Assembly: GCF_010093205.1 (NCBI RefSeq)
Contig: NZ_PDWN01000001.1
Coordinates: 124,001 to 188,000, forward strand
Source: Pseudoxanthomonas daejeonensis
GTDB lineage: Bacteria; Pseudomonadota; Gammaproteobacteria; Xanthomonadales; Xanthomonadaceae
DNA length: 64,000 nt
Direction of reading: 5' to 3'
The notes beneath the pieces were generated by a model that made no database searches, had not been told where the DNA came from, and saw only the letters and a program-made list of their open reading frames with translations. Shown here piece after piece: positions 9,630-18,704 of the stretch (the stretch's first letter is position 1; every line of letters begins with the position of its first letter). The translations under genes were made by a program, and so were the position numbers.

Positions 9630-9667
9630 AAACGGCCCCGCCTCCGCCATGGAAGCGGGGCCGTTTT
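9630..9667 (-). terminator. Terminator of the TonB receptor gene (probably bidirectional)
   Basis: 12-bp stem AAACGGCCCCGC / GCGGGGCCGTTT around a 13-nt loop, lying 8 bp past the receptor stop on the minus strand. A-rich and T-rich flanks on both sides suggest it can also serve anmK. Confidence 0.8.
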
Positions 9668-9674
9668 GCGATCG

Positions 9675-12600
9675 TTACTGCGCGCTGCCGCCGAAGTGGT
9701 GGGTGAACTGCAGGTTGATCGTGCGGCCGACCGAATCGAACCAGGAGATGTCGTAGTACGGATACGCCGTGTAGGTCGGATCCTTCGGCGGCATCTTGTT
9801 GGCCAGGTTGGTCACCGCCAGGGCCAGGCGCGACTGGCCGTTGAAGCGGTACGACACCGACGCGTTGTAGCGGTAGGTCGCCTCGATCCACGGACCCGGG
9901 TCGCCCTCCTCCCACACCTGGTCGTAGGACCAGCCATTGGGCAGGCTGCCCAGGCGCTGGCCGTAGAGCGTCGCCGACCAGGTCCCGTTCTCCCAGCCGA
10001 TGCTCGCATTGCTCTTGTTGCGCGGGATGTCGAAGCCGCTGTTGATCGCGAACTCGTCCTCGACCGGATCTCCGGGGAACTGCTGGAAGTCGTGCTCGTT
10101 GACCCAGGTGTGGTTGAAAGTGAAGGTCCAGCGCCCGATCGAGGTGTCGAAGCGGTAGCGCGCGGCCACGTCCACGCCGTTGGTCCTTTCGCGGGCGACG
10201 TTGATCGGGTTGACGTAGATCCCGTACAGGCTGTCGTTGGACGTGCGGGTCACCCGCGAGAGCGCGTCCACGCAGGTCGGCGAAGCGATGTCCAGTTCGC
10301 CGAGCCTGCACGCGGCCTCGTCGCGCAGGATCGCGTCCACGCTCATGTCCTGGACCTGGTCGCGCATGTCGATGTCGAACCAGTCCGCCGACAGGTCCAG
10401 GCCCTGCAGCGGCGACCAGACGAAACCGGCGGTCCACGACGTGCTGGTCTCGGCGTCCAGCTCGCGGTTGCCCTCGCGCGTGCGGATCAGGCCTTCCTCG
10501 TAGTCGGAGCAGTCGTCGGCATCGTCGAGCAGGCAGTAGTAGTAGTCGTTGCCCGAGGTTTCGTCGTTGCCGATGCCCGAATAGACGTAGTGCAGGTCCG
10601 GCGCGCGGAACGCGGTGCCGTACGAGCCGCGGACCAGCAGGCTGTCGACCGGCCGCCATTCCAGGCCGGTGCTCCAGGTCGGCTTGCCGATCGAGTTGCC
10701 CGAGTAGCGGTACTGGTCGTAGCGCGCGGCCAGGCTCCAGTTGAGGCTGTCCAGCACCGGCATGCGCAGCTCGCCGGCGGTCGCCCAGCGGTTGCGGCTG
10801 CCATGGCCGTCCGAATCCTTCCAGCTGTAGTAGTAGTACTGCGTGGCCAGCGGATCGGGGTTGAGGTCGTAGGACTGGTTGCCGAACTCCACCGTGCCGG
10901 CGAAACCGGCGTCGCCGCCGGACAGCGTGAACAGGTCGGCCTTGCTCACCGTCAGCGCGAGCGTGCCGGTTTCCGATTGCGGCCTGTAGACCGAACGTGC
11001 GGCGATGCTGTCGAACTCTTCGCGGGTCAGCGGCGTGTACAGGCGGTCGGGGTCGGCGCTGAAGATCGGGAAATCGTCGTCGTCCACGCCCAGCTGCGGG
11101 CCCAGGAACAGTTCGTTGGCGCGCGCGGCCACGATCTGCGGCCAGCTGATCTCGGCCTTGTACTGCGAGTAGCTCAGCGAGGCCTCGTAGTCCCAGTCCT
11201 GGGCGAAGGTGCCCTTGAAGCCGGTGGTCAGGCCGAAGGTCTTCTGCGTGGTCTCGACCATGCCGCGATCCAGCCCGCCCATCTCCTCGGGCGAGAACTG
11301 GCGCTGCCAGTACTCCACGTCGCCAGTGGCGTCGTTGTAGAAGTAGCCTTCCTCGTTGCCGTCCGGCGCCATGTAGCTCCACGAGCTCACGTCGCGGAAC
11401 AGCTCGACGTTGTGGTAGCCCAGCTGCACGTCGGCGAACCATTCGCTGCCGTTGTCGAACGCGTAGGACAGCGAGGCGTAGCCGTTGGCGCCACGGCGCT
11501 TGCTCAGGATCGTGCCGTAGCCGATCGACTCGTCGCTGCCGCAGTAGTAGCCGTAGCGTGGGCGGAACGCGTAGTAGGTGGTGCCGCCGTTCTGGCCGGC
11601 CAGCGCGTCGCAGGTGTCCTGGCCCGGATCGAGGTAGTCGTCGTACCAGTCGGTGCGCAGGTAGGCGCGGCGCGCGATCTGCGAGCCGGTGGTCGGCCCG
11701 TCCTTGGTCGAATCCTGGATCGGGCGCTCGTAGGCCCACAGCGGCGTCTGCGACTGCAGCTCGATGCCGTACAGGCCGCTGAAGCGGCCGCGCTCGAAGC
11801 CGTCGACGAAGGTGCCGTTGAACGACTCGCCGCCGCCATCGCTGGTGGTGCCCAGGCGCATGTCGACCAGGACGCCATCCACCTTCTTCTTGAGGATGAA
11901 GTTCACCACGCCGGAGATCGCGTCCGAGCCGTAGATCGCCGAGGCGCTGCCGGTCAGCACCTCGACCCGCTCGATCATCCCGATCGGGATGCCCGAGATG
12001 TCGGTGAAGTTGCTGCGGCCCTTGAACGGCATCGGGAAGTCGGCGATGCGGCGGCCGTTGACCAGGACCAGGGTGTGGTTCGGGCCCAGGCCGCGCAGGT
12101 CGACCTGCTGCGCGCCGGGCGAGAAGTCCGCGCCGCTGGCCGACTGCTGGCTCTGCGTCTCGCCGCCGTTCTGGGTCATGCCGCGCAGGATGTCGGGCAC
12201 CGACGTGAAGCCATTGGCGCGGATCTCCTCGGCGGTGATCACGCTGATCGGGGCGGGGCCATCGATCTGCGCGCGCGGGATGCGCGAGCCGGTGACCTGG
12301 ACCGCTTCGATCTCGGTCACTTCCTCTTCCTGGACGACGGGCGGGCTGCCGGAGCTGGCGTCCTGCGCGGCCGGTTGCGGGGCCGGCGCGCGGCGCGCGG
12401 TATCGACCCGCGCCACCAGCACCGCGCCGGTGGCCTGGTCGCGTTGCGCACCGAATCCGCTGCCATGCAGCAGCTGCTGCAATGCCTGGTCGGTCGAGGC
12501 CGCGCCCTGGACGCCGGCGGTGCGGCGGCCCTTGAGGTCATCGGCCCGGTAGACCAGCTGGGTATCGGACTGGCGGGCCAGGGTATTGAGCGCGGCCGCC

Positions 12601-12707
12601 AGGTCGCCGGGCGGGACATTGATCGGACCGGACGAATTGGCCGCCTGCGCCGCCAGCGCGGTCGAACAGGCCAGGCTCAACAGCAGGACTCGCGACGGAT
12701 GACGCAT
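9675..12707 (-). CDS. TonB-dependent outer-membrane receptor with N-terminal signalling (STN) domain
   Basis: A 1010-residue TonB-dependent transducer. A signal peptide (MRHPSRVLLLSLACSTALAA) is followed by an STN/secretin-TonB domain at about residues 25-95, a possible TonB box near TEIEAVQVTGSRI, a plug domain with YGSDAISGVVNFILKKK, and a long beta-barrel. The STN domain is the part that talks to a FecR-type anti-sigma in the periplasm. FecR- and FecI-like genes lie immediately upstream, so the receptor should control its own expression when substrate binds. The ATG at 12707 has GGGGAG eight bases upstream; an upstream in-frame start is less likely. The ligand is not known; see the adjacent cyanophycinase fusion. 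Confidence 0.93.
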   Translation of the reverse strand: MRHPSRVLLLSLACSTALAAQAANSSGPINVPPGDLAAALNTLARQSDTQLVYRADDLKGRRTAGVQGAASTDQALQQLLHGSGFGAQRDQATGAVLVARVDTARRAPAPQPAAQDASSGSPPVVQEEEVTEIEAVQVTGSRIPRAQIDGPAPISVITAEEIRANGFTSVPDILRGMTQNGGETQSQQSASGADFSPGAQQVDLRGLGPNHTLVLVNGRRIADFPMPFKGRSNFTDISGIPIGMIERVEVLTGSASAIYGSDAISGVVNFILKKKVDGVLVDMRLGTTSDGGGESFNGTFVDGFERGRFSGLYGIELQSQTPLWAYERPIQDSTKDGPTTGSQIARRAYLRTDWYDDYLDPGQDTCDALAGQNGGTTYYAFRPRYGYYCGSDESIGYGTILSKRRGANGYASLSYAFDNGSEWFADVQLGYHNVELFRDVSSWSYMAPDGNEEGYFYNDATGDVEYWQRQFSPEEMGGLDRGMVETTQKTFGLTTGFKGTFAQDWDYEASLSYSQYKAEISWPQIVAARANELFLGPQLGVDDDDFPIFSADPDRLYTPLTREEFDSIAARSVYRPQSETGTLALTVSKADLFTLSGGDAGFAGTVEFGNQSYDLNPDPLATQYYYYSWKDSDGHGSRNRWATAGELRMPVLDSLNWSLAARYDQYRYSGNSIGKPTWSTGLEWRPVDSLLVRGSYGTAFRAPDLHYVYSGIGNDETSGNDYYYCLLDDADDCSDYEEGLIRTREGNRELDAETSTSWTAGFVWSPLQGLDLSADWFDIDMRDQVQDMSVDAILRDEAACRLGELDIASPTCVDALSRVTRTSNDSLYGIYVNPINVARERTNGVDVAARYRFDTSIGRWTFTFNHTWVNEHDFQQFPGDPVEDEFAINSGFDIPRNKSNASIGWENGTWSATLYGQRLGSLPNGWSYDQVWEEGDPGPWIEATYRYNASVSYRFNGQSRLALAVTNLANKMPPKDPTYTAYPYYDISWFDSVGRTINLQFTHHFGGSAQ

Positions 12708-12791
12708 CGGTTCTTCTCCCCGGTACCGGAACGGCACTCTTTCGAGCTATGGACGAACGACGCGGCCGATGCCCCCATGGCCGCGCATGGA

Positions 12792-13889
12792 TCAACGCGA
12801 ATGCAGCACGATCCGGTCCGGATGACGCTCGGCACGGACCGGGAAACCCTGTTCGAGCAGGCCCACGAAACCTTCGAGGTTGGACCAGCGGAAATTGCCG
12901 CCGATGCGCAGCTGGGCCACGGCAGGATCGGCCAGTTCGAGCCGGCGGGCATTGAAGCGGTTGAATTCGTCGGCCGCGGTCGTGAGCGGCACGTCCTCGA
13001 AGGCCAGGAAGCCCTTGCGCCACTCCAGGTAGCGCTTCGCCTGCGCCAGCGGCAGGGAGCGCACCAGCACGCCTTCGCGGCCGGCCGTGGCCAGGCTGCC
13101 GGCCGGAAGCAGGGCGGAAGGCACAGCGCGGCCATCGGCACCCGGCGCGGACTCCAGCCGCACCCGGCCCTCGGTCACCACCACCCGCAGCGTCTCGGCG
13201 TCGCGGCGCACCGCGTAGCGCGTGCCCACGGCCACCGCGCGATGGCCGTCGGCCTCGACCACGAACGGACGCGCGCGGTCGTGGGCGACGTCGAAGAACG
13301 CCTCACCCCGGACCAGGGCGACATGGCGCTGGCCGCGGTCGAAGCGCAGGTCCAGCCGGCTGTCGCTGCTCAGGGTGGCGCGGCTGCCATCGGCCAGCAC
13401 GACCTCGCGCACCTCGCCGATGGCGCTGGCATAACTGGCCTGGTGGCGCCCGCCCAGCTGCCACCCGCTCCAGCCCAACCCGGCCGCCAGGAACAGGACC
13501 GCGGCGGCGGCCGCCGCCGAGGGCCAGCGGGCGCTGCGTGTCGCCCTGGGCCTGGGCGCGAATGCGAGTGCGCGCAGGTCCGGGGCCGCGTTGACCGCGG
13601 ACCCGACCGCATCCATCGGAACTGACACCGGCTCGCGCGCGCCTGCCACGATCCAGTCCGACCACTGGTCGCGCGGTGGAATCTCGCCTTCCGGCAGGCC
13701 CGCGGCCAGCGCCTGCAGGCGCCCCGCTTCGGCCCAGGCCGACTGCAGGCGCAGCAGCGCCACCCGGTGCGCGGTGCTCTCGGCCAGCCAGGCCTCCAGC
13801 GCCTGCTGGTCCTGCGCGGTCCACGGCCCGGCATCGCGCCGGGCCAGCCAGGCCGCGGCGGCGGATTCAATCTTCCTGCTGTCGGCCAT
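12792..13889 (-). CDS. FecR-like anti-sigma factor / sigma regulator
   Basis: A 365-residue inner-membrane regulator. The cytoplasmic N-terminus has the DUF4880-type helical anti-sigma motif (AAAWLARRDAGPW and TAQDQQALEAWLAES). One membrane segment lies near residues 105-125. The periplasmic FecR domain follows, with AIGEVREVVLADGSRATLSS, and a C-terminal part like those that contact the STN domain of the receptor. It overlaps the 3' end of the sigma gene by 23 bp, which implies translational coupling. In the FecIRA model it holds the sigma factor until the receptor signals. Confidence 0.9.
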   Translation of the reverse strand: MADSRKIESAAAAWLARRDAGPWTAQDQQALEAWLAESTAHRVALLRLQSAWAEAGRLQALAAGLPEGEIPPRDQWSDWIVAGAREPVSVPMDAVGSAVNAAPDLRALAFAPRPRATRSARWPSAAAAAAVLFLAAGLGWSGWQLGGRHQASYASAIGEVREVVLADGSRATLSSDSRLDLRFDRGQRHVALVRGEAFFDVAHDRARPFVVEADGHRAVAVGTRYAVRRDAETLRVVVTEGRVRLESAPGADGRAVPSALLPAGSLATAGREGVLVRSLPLAQAKRYLEWRKGFLAFEDVPLTTAADEFNRFNARRLELADPAVAQLRIGGNFRWSNLEGFVGLLEQGFPVRAERHPDRIVLHSR

Positions 13890-14457
13890 GTCCCGGATCC
13901 CCTTCCGCGTCGGCCCGTGGCACCCGCCGGCCGGGTACGGGCGCGCCGCCACCGTAGAGGTGGTCGGCGATCAACCGCATGCCCTTGGCCAGGTGTTTTT
14001 CCACGGTCCTTCCGCTGATGCCCAGGCGCTGGGCGACGTCGTTCTGCGACAGCTCCTCCACCCGCCGCAGCCAGACCACCTGGCGGCAACGTTCGGGCAG
14101 CGCGTCCAGGGCTTCGGCCAATCGCCGCAGCGCCTGGCGGGTGCCGACCCAGCGTTCGGGCGACACCTCGTCGATCAGGTAGACGTTCGAGGACTCGAAA
14201 TCACCCACCGGCTCGATCGACACCACCCGGCTGCGGCGCAGCCGGTCGGTCATCAGGTGCCGGGCGGTGGTGAACATGAAGGCGCGCGGGGCGGTCGGGC
14301 GACTGCGCGCGGCGGCTTCGTACACGCGGACATAGACCTCCTGGCGCAGGTCGTGCAGTTCGTCACGGCGCGGCCAGCAGCGCTGCAGGAACTGCATCAG
14401 CGCCCGCTCGTGGACCAGGACTTCGCGGACGAACCAATCGTCTAGTTCGGTGGACAT
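13867..14457 (-). CDS. FecI-like ECF sigma factor
   Basis: A 196-residue extracytoplasmic-function sigma factor. Region 2 is seen in HDLRQEVYVRVYEAA and FMFTTARHLMTDRLRR, and region 4 in LDALPERCRQVVWLRRVEEL followed by NDVAQRLGISGRTVEKHLAKG. Form and context (FecR, then a TonB receptor with STN domain) place it in the FecI-like group. The C-terminal ~30 residues are arginine/proline rich and run into the FecR start, so they may be poorly constrained. Confidence 0.92.
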   Translation of the reverse strand: MSTELDDWFVREVLVHERALMQFLQRCWPRRDELHDLRQEVYVRVYEAAARSRPTAPRAFMFTTARHLMTDRLRRSRVVSIEPVGDFESSNVYLIDEVSPERWVGTRQALRRLAEALDALPERCRQVVWLRRVEELSQNDVAQRLGISGRTVEKHLAKGMRLIADHLYGGGAPVPGRRVPRADAEGDPGHGRQQED

Positions 14458-14585
14458 GCCCGCACTCTAGCCCAGCGCGCGGCCGGCGATGGGGGGACAT
14501 CGATGGGGGAATGCAGCCGCAGGTTCGTCTAGGCTGGTGGCGGCCCGCGGTGTCCTTCCGCGGCGCCAGAACCGGGAGTGCTGGA

Positions 14586-16541
14586 ATGACGATGCGTGGC
14601 GGCAGTTTGCGGAAGGTAGCGGGCGCGGTCCTGGCGGGCCTGCTGGGGGCCGGCATGCTGGCGATGCCGGCGGCGGCGGCCGACTACGGCCACTACGTGC
14701 TCGGCGACACCACGGCCCGCACCCCGGGCAAGGTCCAGCCGGGCCTGCTGCTGATGGGTGGCGGCGACCGCAACTTCGACGCGATGCACTGGTTCATGAA
14801 GAAGGCCGGCAACGGCCACATCGTCGTGCTGCGTGCCTCGCAGGGCGGCGAGATCGGCGAGGAGTTCTTCAACGAGATCGGCGGCATCGCCTCGGTGGAG
14901 ACCTTCGTGTTCAAGGATCGCGAGTCCGCCTCCGATCCGGCCGTGCTGGCCGCGCTCAAGCGCGCCGACGGCATCTTCCTGGCCGGCGGCGACCAGTCGC
15001 GCTACGTGCGCTACTGGCGTGGCACCCCGGTGGCCGAGGCCCTGGACGCGCACGTGCGCGCCGGCAAGCCACTCGCCGGCACCAGCGCCGGCCTGGCGAT
15101 GCAGGGCGAATACCTCTACGGGGCGATGGACGGCGGCAGCCAGACCACCCCGCAGGCGCTGGCCGACCCGCTCGGCGACGGCAACACGATCGAGACCGGC
15201 TTCCTGCACCTGGACAAGCTCAAGGGCGTCATCACCGACACCCACTTCACCGAACGCGGCCGGCTTGGCCGCCTGGTCGCCTTCGTCGCCAAGGGCGAGT
15301 CGCTGGCCGGAAGGCCGCTGATCGGGCTGGGCGTGGACGAGGACGCGGCGGTCGCGGTGGAAGGCGACGGACGCGCCCGCGTCTACGCCACCGCGCCGGG
15401 CGCCGGCGCCACGGTGGTCAAGGGCGGCTTCGCGCAGAAGCAGGCCGAAGACGAACCGATGCAGCTGGCGCAGGTGGAAACCGTCGTCGCCGGCGTGGAT
15501 TCGGTGCTGCACCTGCCATCGGGCAAGATCGACCGCCCTGCCGCGCAGCGCCGTTACGCGGTGCGCGACGGCGTGCTGGTCGCGCTGGACGCGCCTTTGC
15601 TGGTGATCCATGGCGGTGCCGGGGTGGAGCGCGCCAGCCTGTCGGCGGAGGAAGAAGCCGAGGCGCGCAAGGCGCTGGCCGCCGCGCTGCGTGCCGGACA
15701 CGCGCAACTGAAGGCTGGCAAGCCGGCGGTCGAGGCTGTGTCCGCCGCGATCCAGGTGCTGGAGGATGCGCCGCAGTTCAACGCCGCCCGCGGCGCGGTG
15801 TTCACCCACGACGGCAAGAACGAACTGGACGCCTCGATCATGGACGGCGCCAGCAATCGCGCCGGCGCGATCGCCGGCGTGCACCGGGTGAAGAACCCGA
15901 TCCTGCTGGCGCGCGCGGTGATGGACCACTCCCGGCACGTGATGATGGTCGGTGACGGCGCCGAGGCGTTCGCCGCCGAACAGGGCATCGCGCTGGTCGA
16001 TCCGTCGTACTTCCGCACCGAGAAGCGCTGGCAGCAGCTGCAGCAGGCGCTGGCCGAAGAAGCCAAGGCGCAGGCCTCCAGCACGCCGCTGGTGCTGCCG
16101 GGCAAGGCCTACTTCGGCACGGTCGGTGCGCTCGCCCTCGATGCGCAGGGCAAGCTGGCCGCAGGTACCTCCACCGGCGGCATGACCAACAAGCGTTATG
16201 GCCGCGTCGGCGACGCGCCGATCATCGGCGCCGGCACCTGGGCCGACGCGCGCTGCGCGGTGTCGGGCACCGGCTGGGGCGAGTTCTATATCCGCAGCGC
16301 CGCCGCGCACGAGATCTGCGCGCGCGTGCGCCTGGGTGGGCAGCCGCTGGCGCGCGCGGCCGAAGGCGTGATCGACCGCGACATCCCCAAGGCCGGCGGC
16401 GACGGCGGCGCGATCGCGCTGGGCGCGGACGGCAGCGTCGCCTTCCCGTTCAACACCGAAGGCATGTACCGCGGCTGGATCGGTGCCGACGGCGTACCGC
16501 ACGTGGCGGTGTTCCGCGGCGAAGAACTCGCCCGCCCCTGA
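14586..16541 (+). CDS. Secreted cyanophycinase-isoaspartyl dipeptidase fusion protein
   Basis: Two hydrolase domains in one 651-residue exported protein. After a signal peptide ending near AAAAD, residues ~30-320 match the serine peptidase family S51 (cyanophycinase). Ser167 lies in AGTSAGLAM, His220 in DTHFTERGRLGRL and Glu252 in GLGVDEDAAVAV, the expected catalytic set. Residues ~336-651 match the N-terminal-nucleophile isoaspartyl dipeptidase/asparaginase family. Its start is LLVIHGGAGVE, the self-cleavage site is FGTVGALALD with nucleophile Thr512, and ATSTGG-type GTSTGGMTNKRYGRVGDAP follows. Cyanophycinases release beta-Asp-Arg dipeptides, and isoaspartyl dipeptidases split these to Asp and Arg. 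The fusion could therefore do both steps outside the cytoplasm. GGGAG precedes the ATG at 14586. It is divergent from the FecI-FecR-receptor genes. A generic isoaspartyl-peptide scavenger is the alternative reading. Confidence 0.85.
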   Translation: MTMRGGSLRKVAGAVLAGLLGAGMLAMPAAAADYGHYVLGDTTARTPGKVQPGLLLMGGGDRNFDAMHWFMKKAGNGHIVVLRASQGGEIGEEFFNEIGGIASVETFVFKDRESASDPAVLAALKRADGIFLAGGDQSRYVRYWRGTPVAEALDAHVRAGKPLAGTSAGLAMQGEYLYGAMDGGSQTTPQALADPLGDGNTIETGFLHLDKLKGVITDTHFTERGRLGRLVAFVAKGESLAGRPLIGLGVDEDAAVAVEGDGRARVYATAPGAGATVVKGGFAQKQAEDEPMQLAQVETVVAGVDSVLHLPSGKIDRPAAQRRYAVRDGVLVALDAPLLVIHGGAGVERASLSAEEEAEARKALAAALRAGHAQLKAGKPAVEAVSAAIQVLEDAPQFNAARGAVFTHDGKNELDASIMDGASNRAGAIAGVHRVKNPILLARAVMDHSRHVMMVGDGAEAFAAEQGIALVDPSYFRTEKRWQQLQQALAEEAKAQASSTPLVLPGKAYFGTVGALALDAQGKLAAGTSTGGMTNKRYGRVGDAPIIGAGTWADARCAVSGTGWGEFYIRSAAAHEICARVRLGGQPLARAAEGVIDRDIPKAGGDGGAIALGADGSVAFPFNTEGMYRGWIGADGVPHVAVFRGEELARP

Positions 16542-16553
16542 TCGCACCCTGCC

Positions 16554-16579
16554 CCGGCGCGGATTTCACTCCGCGCCGG
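16554..16579 (+). terminator. Hairpin between convergent genes
   Basis: 10-bp stem CCGGCGCGGA / TCCGCGCCGG with a 6-nt loop, beginning 12 bp after the cyanophycinase-fusion stop and overlapping the last codons of the convergent macrodomain gene. There is no T-run, so the terminator assignment is tentative. Confidence 0.45.
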
Positions 16580-17075
16580 CGAGCAGCGCCTCGTAGCACT
16601 GCAGGTCGGCGACGGAGAAACAGCAGAACAGCACTTCACGGACCGCACGGCCGCTGGAGCCGGCGACGCTGGCCACCGCGACCGGTGCCGCCAGCGCCAA
16701 CGGATAGCCGTACACGCCGGTGCTGATCGACGGAAAAGCCACGCTGGCGCAGCCGGCCGCGTCGGCCAGGGCCAGGCTGTTGCGGTAGCAGTCGGCCAGC
16801 AACGCCGCCTCGCCGTCGCCACCACCGCGCCAGACCGGACCGACGGTGTGGATCACGTACCGCGCCGGCAACCGGTAGCCGGCGGTGATGCGCGCCTGGC
16901 CAGTCGGGCAACCGCCCAGCGCCCTGCACTCGGCCAGCAGTTGCGGACCGGCGGCGCGGTGGATCGCGCCATCCACGCCACCGCCGCCAAGCAGCGAAGC
17001 GTTGGCCGCGTTCACGATCGCATCGACCGCCAGGGTGGTGATGTCGACGCGGACCGCGCGCAGGGCCGGGCGCAT
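16566..17075 (-). CDS. Macrodomain protein (O-acetyl-ADP-ribose deacetylase-like)
   Basis: A 169-residue single-domain macrodomain of the YmdB/MacroD type, which binds or hydrolyses ADP-ribose derivatives such as O-acetyl-ADP-ribose. The diagnostic stretch [20 protein letters not shown] contains the catalytic/ligand-binding Asn and Gly-rich loop. HTVGPVW and [12 protein letters not shown] form the rest of the ADP-ribose pocket. It follows a 75-residue RHH-like gene in the same direction with an 11-bp gap. Because no ADP-ribosyltransferase gene is beside it, a DarG-type antitoxin role is not supported. Confidence 0.9.
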   Translation of the reverse strand: MRPALRAVRVDITTLAVDAIVNAANASLLGGGGVDGAIHRAAGPQLLAECRALGGCPTGQARITAGYRLPARYVIHTVGPVWRGGGDGEAALLADCYRNSLALADAAGCASVAFPSISTGVYGYPLALAAPVAVASVAGSSGRAVREVLFCCFSVADLQCYEALLAGAE

Positions 17076-17086
17076 GGGCCGGGCGC

Positions 17087-17314
17087 TCAGAAACCCTTGC
17101 CCGCCGGCACTTCCTTCAGCGCGGCGATCGCATCGGCGAGCGCCTCGACTTCGGTGTTCTCGAAGCCGCCGCGGACCTCGTGTTCGGATGCGAACAGGCC
17201 CTGTTCGAGCAGGCGCAGGATGGTTTCGTGCTGGTCCCAGCCGCGCGCCACGGAGACCCGGCGGATCCGCTCGGCCAGGATCGGATCGATGTCGCGAAGC
17301 AGCAGGTCGGTCAT
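17087..17314 (-). CDS. Small ribbon-helix-helix-like protein
   Basis: A 75-residue protein whose first ~45 residues ([20 protein letters not shown], then the helix around [16 protein letters not shown]) look like the beta-helix-helix core of Arc/FitA-type DNA-binding proteins. The tail is acidic and Ala-rich. The ATG at 17314 is chosen because homologous RHH proteins begin with such a strand; a longer in-frame start exists at 17347. It precedes the macrodomain gene in a likely two-gene unit. No toxin gene (PIN or RelE-like) is adjacent. Function unknown. Confidence 0.65.
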   Translation of the reverse strand: MTDLLLRDIDPILAERIRRVSVARGWDQHETILRLLEQGLFASEHEVRGGFENTEVEALADAIAALKEVPAGKGF

Positions 17315-17384
17315 GACGCCCCCTGTCGGCTGTCCCAAGACTGCCATGAATCGAACGCCGGCTGGTATCCCGAACGGCCGGCCA

Positions 17385-18704
17385 TCACCCCGTCGCCGGC
17401 GCGCCCTGCTCGCGGATGCGCGGCCACAGCCACGCCAGCAGCAGCAGGGTCGGCACCACGGTCAACGCGCTGAATGTGAAGAACGTGGCGTACGAACTGG
17501 CCTCGACCAGGTATCCGGACAAACCACCGGCGAACTTGCCCGGCAGGTTGGCCAGCGACACCATCAGCGCGAACTGCGTGGCGGTGAAGTTGCGGTCGGT
17601 CAGCGAGGACATGAAGGCGACCAGGGTGGTCCCGGCGAAACCCTGGGCCACGTTGTCGAAGGTGATGGCCGCGTAGAACGCCCAGATCTCCGACGGGTGC
17701 GCGGCCATCAGCAGGAACGCGAGGTTCGAAAGCGCCACGCCCAGCGCCGCTGCCAGCAGCATGCGCCGGAACCCGAACGCGGCCACGCACACGCCACCGA
17801 GGAACGCACCGCCGATCCCGGCCCAGATGCCGTACAGCTTGGACACGGTGGCGATGTCGGCCTTGGTGTAGCCCGAGTCCAGGTAGAACGGGCCGGCCAT
17901 CACCCCGATCACCTGGTCGGGGAACTTGAACAGGCCCACGAACAGCAGCAAGGCGATGCCGAAGGTCAGGCCGTTGTTGGCGAAGAAACTGGAGAACGGC
18001 TGCCAGAACGCACCGAGGAAATCGATCCGGCGCTGCACCGAGGCTTCCGGTGCCACCGGTTCGCGGCTGAGCAGGGTCGCCAGCAGCGGCAGCACCATCA
18101 GCGCGGCCAGGCCCAGGTAGGCCACGGTCCAGCCGGCGAAATCGGCCAGGTACAGCGCACCGGCACCGCCCAGGATCAGGCCGATCCGGTACCCCAGCGT
18201 GTAGGTCGCCGCGAGCGCGGCCTGCGCGTCGGCCGGTGCCACTTCGATCCGGTAGGCGTCGACCACCGAATCCTGGGTCGCGCCGGCGAAGGAAGTGAAC
18301 AGCACCCAGCCCACCAGCGGCATCACCCCCAGTTCCGGGCGGACGAAGGCCAGTGCACCCAGGCCCAGCGCCACGCCCAGCTGCGCGGCCACCAGCCACG
18401 AACGGCGTCGGCCGAGGAAGCCCAGCGGCCGGAACAGGTAGCGGTCCAGCAGCGGCGCCCACAGGAACTTGAGCAGGTAGAAGAAGCTGGCCAGGCTGAT
18501 CAGGCCGATGCTGTGCAGGTCCAGGCCCGAATCGCGCAGGCGCGTGGACAGGGTCAGCGAGGCGATCGGCAGGAACGGCAGGCCGCTGCCGAAACCCAGC
18601 ACCGCCAGGGTCAACGCCGAGGGCGTGCCGAAGGCGCGGCGGATCCCGGCCCACCCCTTGTAGGCGGGCTTTTCCGCTGCGGCGGGCGGCGTCCCGGCGC
18701 TCAC
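17385..18704 (-). CDS. ampG: AmpG-like muropeptide permease (MFS transporter)
   Basis: A 439-residue polytopic membrane protein with about 12 segments. It has the AmpG signatures: FGSGLPFLPI near the N-terminus, LKFLWAPLLDRY, FTSFAGATQDSVVDAYRIE and FDNVAQGFAGTTLVAFMSSL. AmpG imports anhydro-muropeptides released by lytic transglycosylases into the cytoplasm for recycling, which fits anmK earlier in the window. The start is the GTG at 18704; it overlaps the xthA stop as GTGA, so translation is probably coupled. A longer frame upstream runs antisense-like through xthA and is not credible. Confidence 0.88.
   Translation of the reverse strand: MSAGTPPAAAEKPAYKGWAGIRRAFGTPSALTLAVLGFGSGLPFLPIASLTLSTRLRDSGLDLHSIGLISLASFFYLLKFLWAPLLDRYLFRPLGFLGRRRSWLVAAQLGVALGLGALAFVRPELGVMPLVGWVLFTSFAGATQDSVVDAYRIEVAPADAQAALAATYTLGYRIGLILGGAGALYLADFAGWTVAYLGLAALMVLPLLATLLSREPVAPEASVQRRIDFLGAFWQPFSSFFANNGLTFGIALLLFVGLFKFPDQVIGVMAGPFYLDSGYTKADIATVSKLYGIWAGIGGAFLGGVCVAAFGFRRMLLAAALGVALSNLAFLLMAAHPSEIWAFYAAITFDNVAQGFAGTTLVAFMSSLTDRNFTATQFALMVSLANLPGKFAGGLSGYLVEASSYATFFTFSALTVVPTLLLLAWLWPRIREQGAPATG

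Noticed and set aside
9525-13625. 1366-residue open frame antisense to the TonB receptor and FecR genes
   Set aside because: Low-complexity Arg/Val/Ala-rich antisense shadow; both genes on the other strand have complete recognisable domains.
16566-17314. DarTG-like toxin-antitoxin system
   Set aside because: DarG carries a macrodomain, but the neighbour is only 75 residues and lacks any ADP-ribosyltransferase motif, so no DarT toxin is present.
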